Shown here: positions 62,600-64,000 of the stretch, one piece after another
Layout of the letters: every line of letters begins with the position of its first letter
How positions within the stretch are numbered: position 1 is the stretch's first letter
Assembly (NCBI RefSeq): GCF_026151205.1
Contig: NC_087081.1
Location: forward strand, 2,487,246 to 2,551,245
Source: Bolinopsis microptera
Lineage: Eukaryota; Ctenophora; Tentaculata; Lobata; Bolinopsidae
Direction of reading: 5' to 3'
DNA length: 64,000 nucleotides
Program-made: the position numbers and the translations under genes
The notes under the pieces: generated by a model
The model's database searches: none
The model's input: the letters and a program-made list of their open reading frames with translations, nothing else
Told to the model about the DNA's origin: nothing

Positions 62600-63631
62600 A
62601 CACATAATTATTAACCATCTCATTGTTCAATTTAAACTGCAATCATTTTCAAATCATAAGTTTAACAAATTATCACTTCAAAGAAAGTGTCTGACTCAAG
62701 TGATAGAGATATGTTTGATAATACTTGACAAGGCAACCTCTGAACAGGTCTCGCAATCACTGAGCCACTTGAAGGGGGCGGATGTGATTTCTCGCTTTGA
62801 CGAGAATATCCACCGAATTCAATTCTTTAGGAATTTCGTAACGAAATCAAAGTACATCTTCATGGGGGTTTGTTTCAGAAAATTCAGATTAGAAAATTAA
62901 AATATTCTTACGGGGGGATAGTTAGTCATAATTCTGTCTGGAAACAAGACACGCCCAATTTATAAGACGTTAAATTCATGTATATTCTACATCGGCTGAA
63001 ATTTGAACCCACGAAATCGATTAGACATGATGCCACGAATTATTGGGTATACTTTAATCAAATAACCACGTCCCACCAGATGATAGGACACGTGATAGGA
63101 CACGTGATAATACGTGCACAAGACACGTTCAGAAATACACCGGTTATATGACGAGGCATAGTATCAGCGCGGCGTACGCTTGATATAAGCAGAACACACC
63201 TTTGAGACCCAGATACTAACTACAATAATTTTATATCTAGTTCGAAAAGTTATGTGTGTCAAATACAGCTGTTTCACGCCTAACTAACACCGTTTATACT
63301 ATAAAGTTTACCTGTTACACCCACAGAAACTGGGATTAGACTCAGGTTTATGTATCATAGACTATTCACAATTAGTAACAAAGACTTTAAATCTTACCCA
63401 AAACTGCCCATTTTCAACAAAAGCTTTTTCAATTTCTTTTGGTTTTGTCTCAGCTATCCAGTGTTATTGAGCAAAACGTGAGCTTTGTAATTTTCTTTTG
63501 TCGATATTATCGCACATCACATCTGAACTGAACTGAACTGTGATACCGCATCCGGTATCACATGATGCGGAAGAAATGTACATATAATTGTGTGTGACCT
63601 TCAACTGGGTCGGTTGTCTCCCTGATACAAG
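62600..63631. other. Unclear stretch
   Basis: A plus-strand open frame at 62589-62900 has one protein-like part (about 62730-62860, EQVSQSLSHLKGADVISRFD) without a clear donor. Two adjacent GGACACGTGATA motifs lie at about 63087-63110. Nothing else supported. Confidence 0.3.
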
Positions 63632-63773
63632 ATTTAGCACTCTACATCCAACAAAACCATCCTTATTTGGATATGACCGAGTGAAAAGATCAAAAGAGAC
63701 GGCCAGCCCACAACCTCTTCCTGGTGATATAACACCAAGTATTCAGGTGCCAAGCAGTGCTTACAACTACAAG
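63632..63773 (+). CDS. Internal exon of a plus-strand gene running off the window
   Basis: After ctgatacaag an open exon reads TLHPTKPSLFGYDRVKRSKE TASPQPLPGDITPSIQVPSS and ends AAG|GTTTGTG in phase 0 (141+1 nt). It is Pro/Ser/Lys-rich and unrecognised. The acceptor could also lie further upstream, since the frame is open from about 63588. The gene continues beyond 64000. Confidence 0.45.
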
Positions 63774-64000
63774 GTTTGTGATATCTCTTAAATCATTGCT
63801 TGTAAGAAGATAGAACTTAAGTTAAGAATATGATGGCCTTATGGTGAACTACATTCAGATCGCTATTTTCTTCTGGTTTCGACTTTCGGGTCACACAATA
63901 AACGCTTGCTGCAAGCCTTTTGTCCGCTACTAGGGCAGAAATAGCAGAATTAACTCTACGGTATTTGCAGCGAAATTTGGTAAATAGTTTACTTGACCTC

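Overview
This is nuclear DNA of an animal, not a prokaryote or a plasmid. It is AT-rich. Nearly all coding sequence lies in short exons with GT..AG junctions whose reading phases match, and the proteins are metazoan: a synaptic scaffold (liprin-alpha), a rhodopsin-class receptor, LSm5, secreted Ig/Kazal and F5/8-type-C proteins, and a CBP/p300-type TAZ2 zinc finger. Low GC, dense minisatellites, MITEs and a decayed LINE suggest a marine invertebrate. I cannot assign the phylum from sequence alone.

Layout. 1-4.7 kb: a few possible minus-strand exons, an RFX X-box and a 1.8 kb MITE-like element. 4.8-7.2 kb: plus-strand TAZ2 fragment. 7.2-8.6 kb: a 465-bp GGGA microsatellite. 9.5-16.5 kb: a minus-strand secreted Ig-Kazal-Ig gene. 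One of its introns holds about 158 copies of a 21-bp CACGTG repeat, split by an intact LINE-ORF1-like gene on the other strand. 17.9-18.7 kb: 3' end of an RIIa-fold protein gene. 21.2-24.1 kb: LSm5 in two intact tandem copies.

26.07-55.03 kb (minus strand): one liprin-alpha (PPFIA) gene, for which I place 30 coding exons. It runs from a short N-terminus through coiled coils, a Ser-rich linker and three SAM domains to a long Ser-rich tail. All junction phases agree except one gap between exons 14 and 15. Opposite-strand genes sit in its introns: an intronless GPCR (32.5-33.5 kb) and two tandem F5/8C-type genes (41.4-45.3 kb), one frameshifted. 55.2-56.7 kb is another minisatellite. 57.7-62.6 kb holds exons of a further minus-strand gene and a 3.6 kb TIR-bounded transposon (TSD AACAGT) that contains unknown ORFs and a deleted LINE. 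A plus-strand exon closes the window.

The most unusual theme is that three separate minisatellites are built from copies of the adjoining gene's own splice junction. In the liprin intron before exon 29, about 24 copies each carry a pyrimidine tract, an acceptor, 6 nt and a consensus donor. Each could act as a 6-nt microexon adding Ala-Ser in frame.
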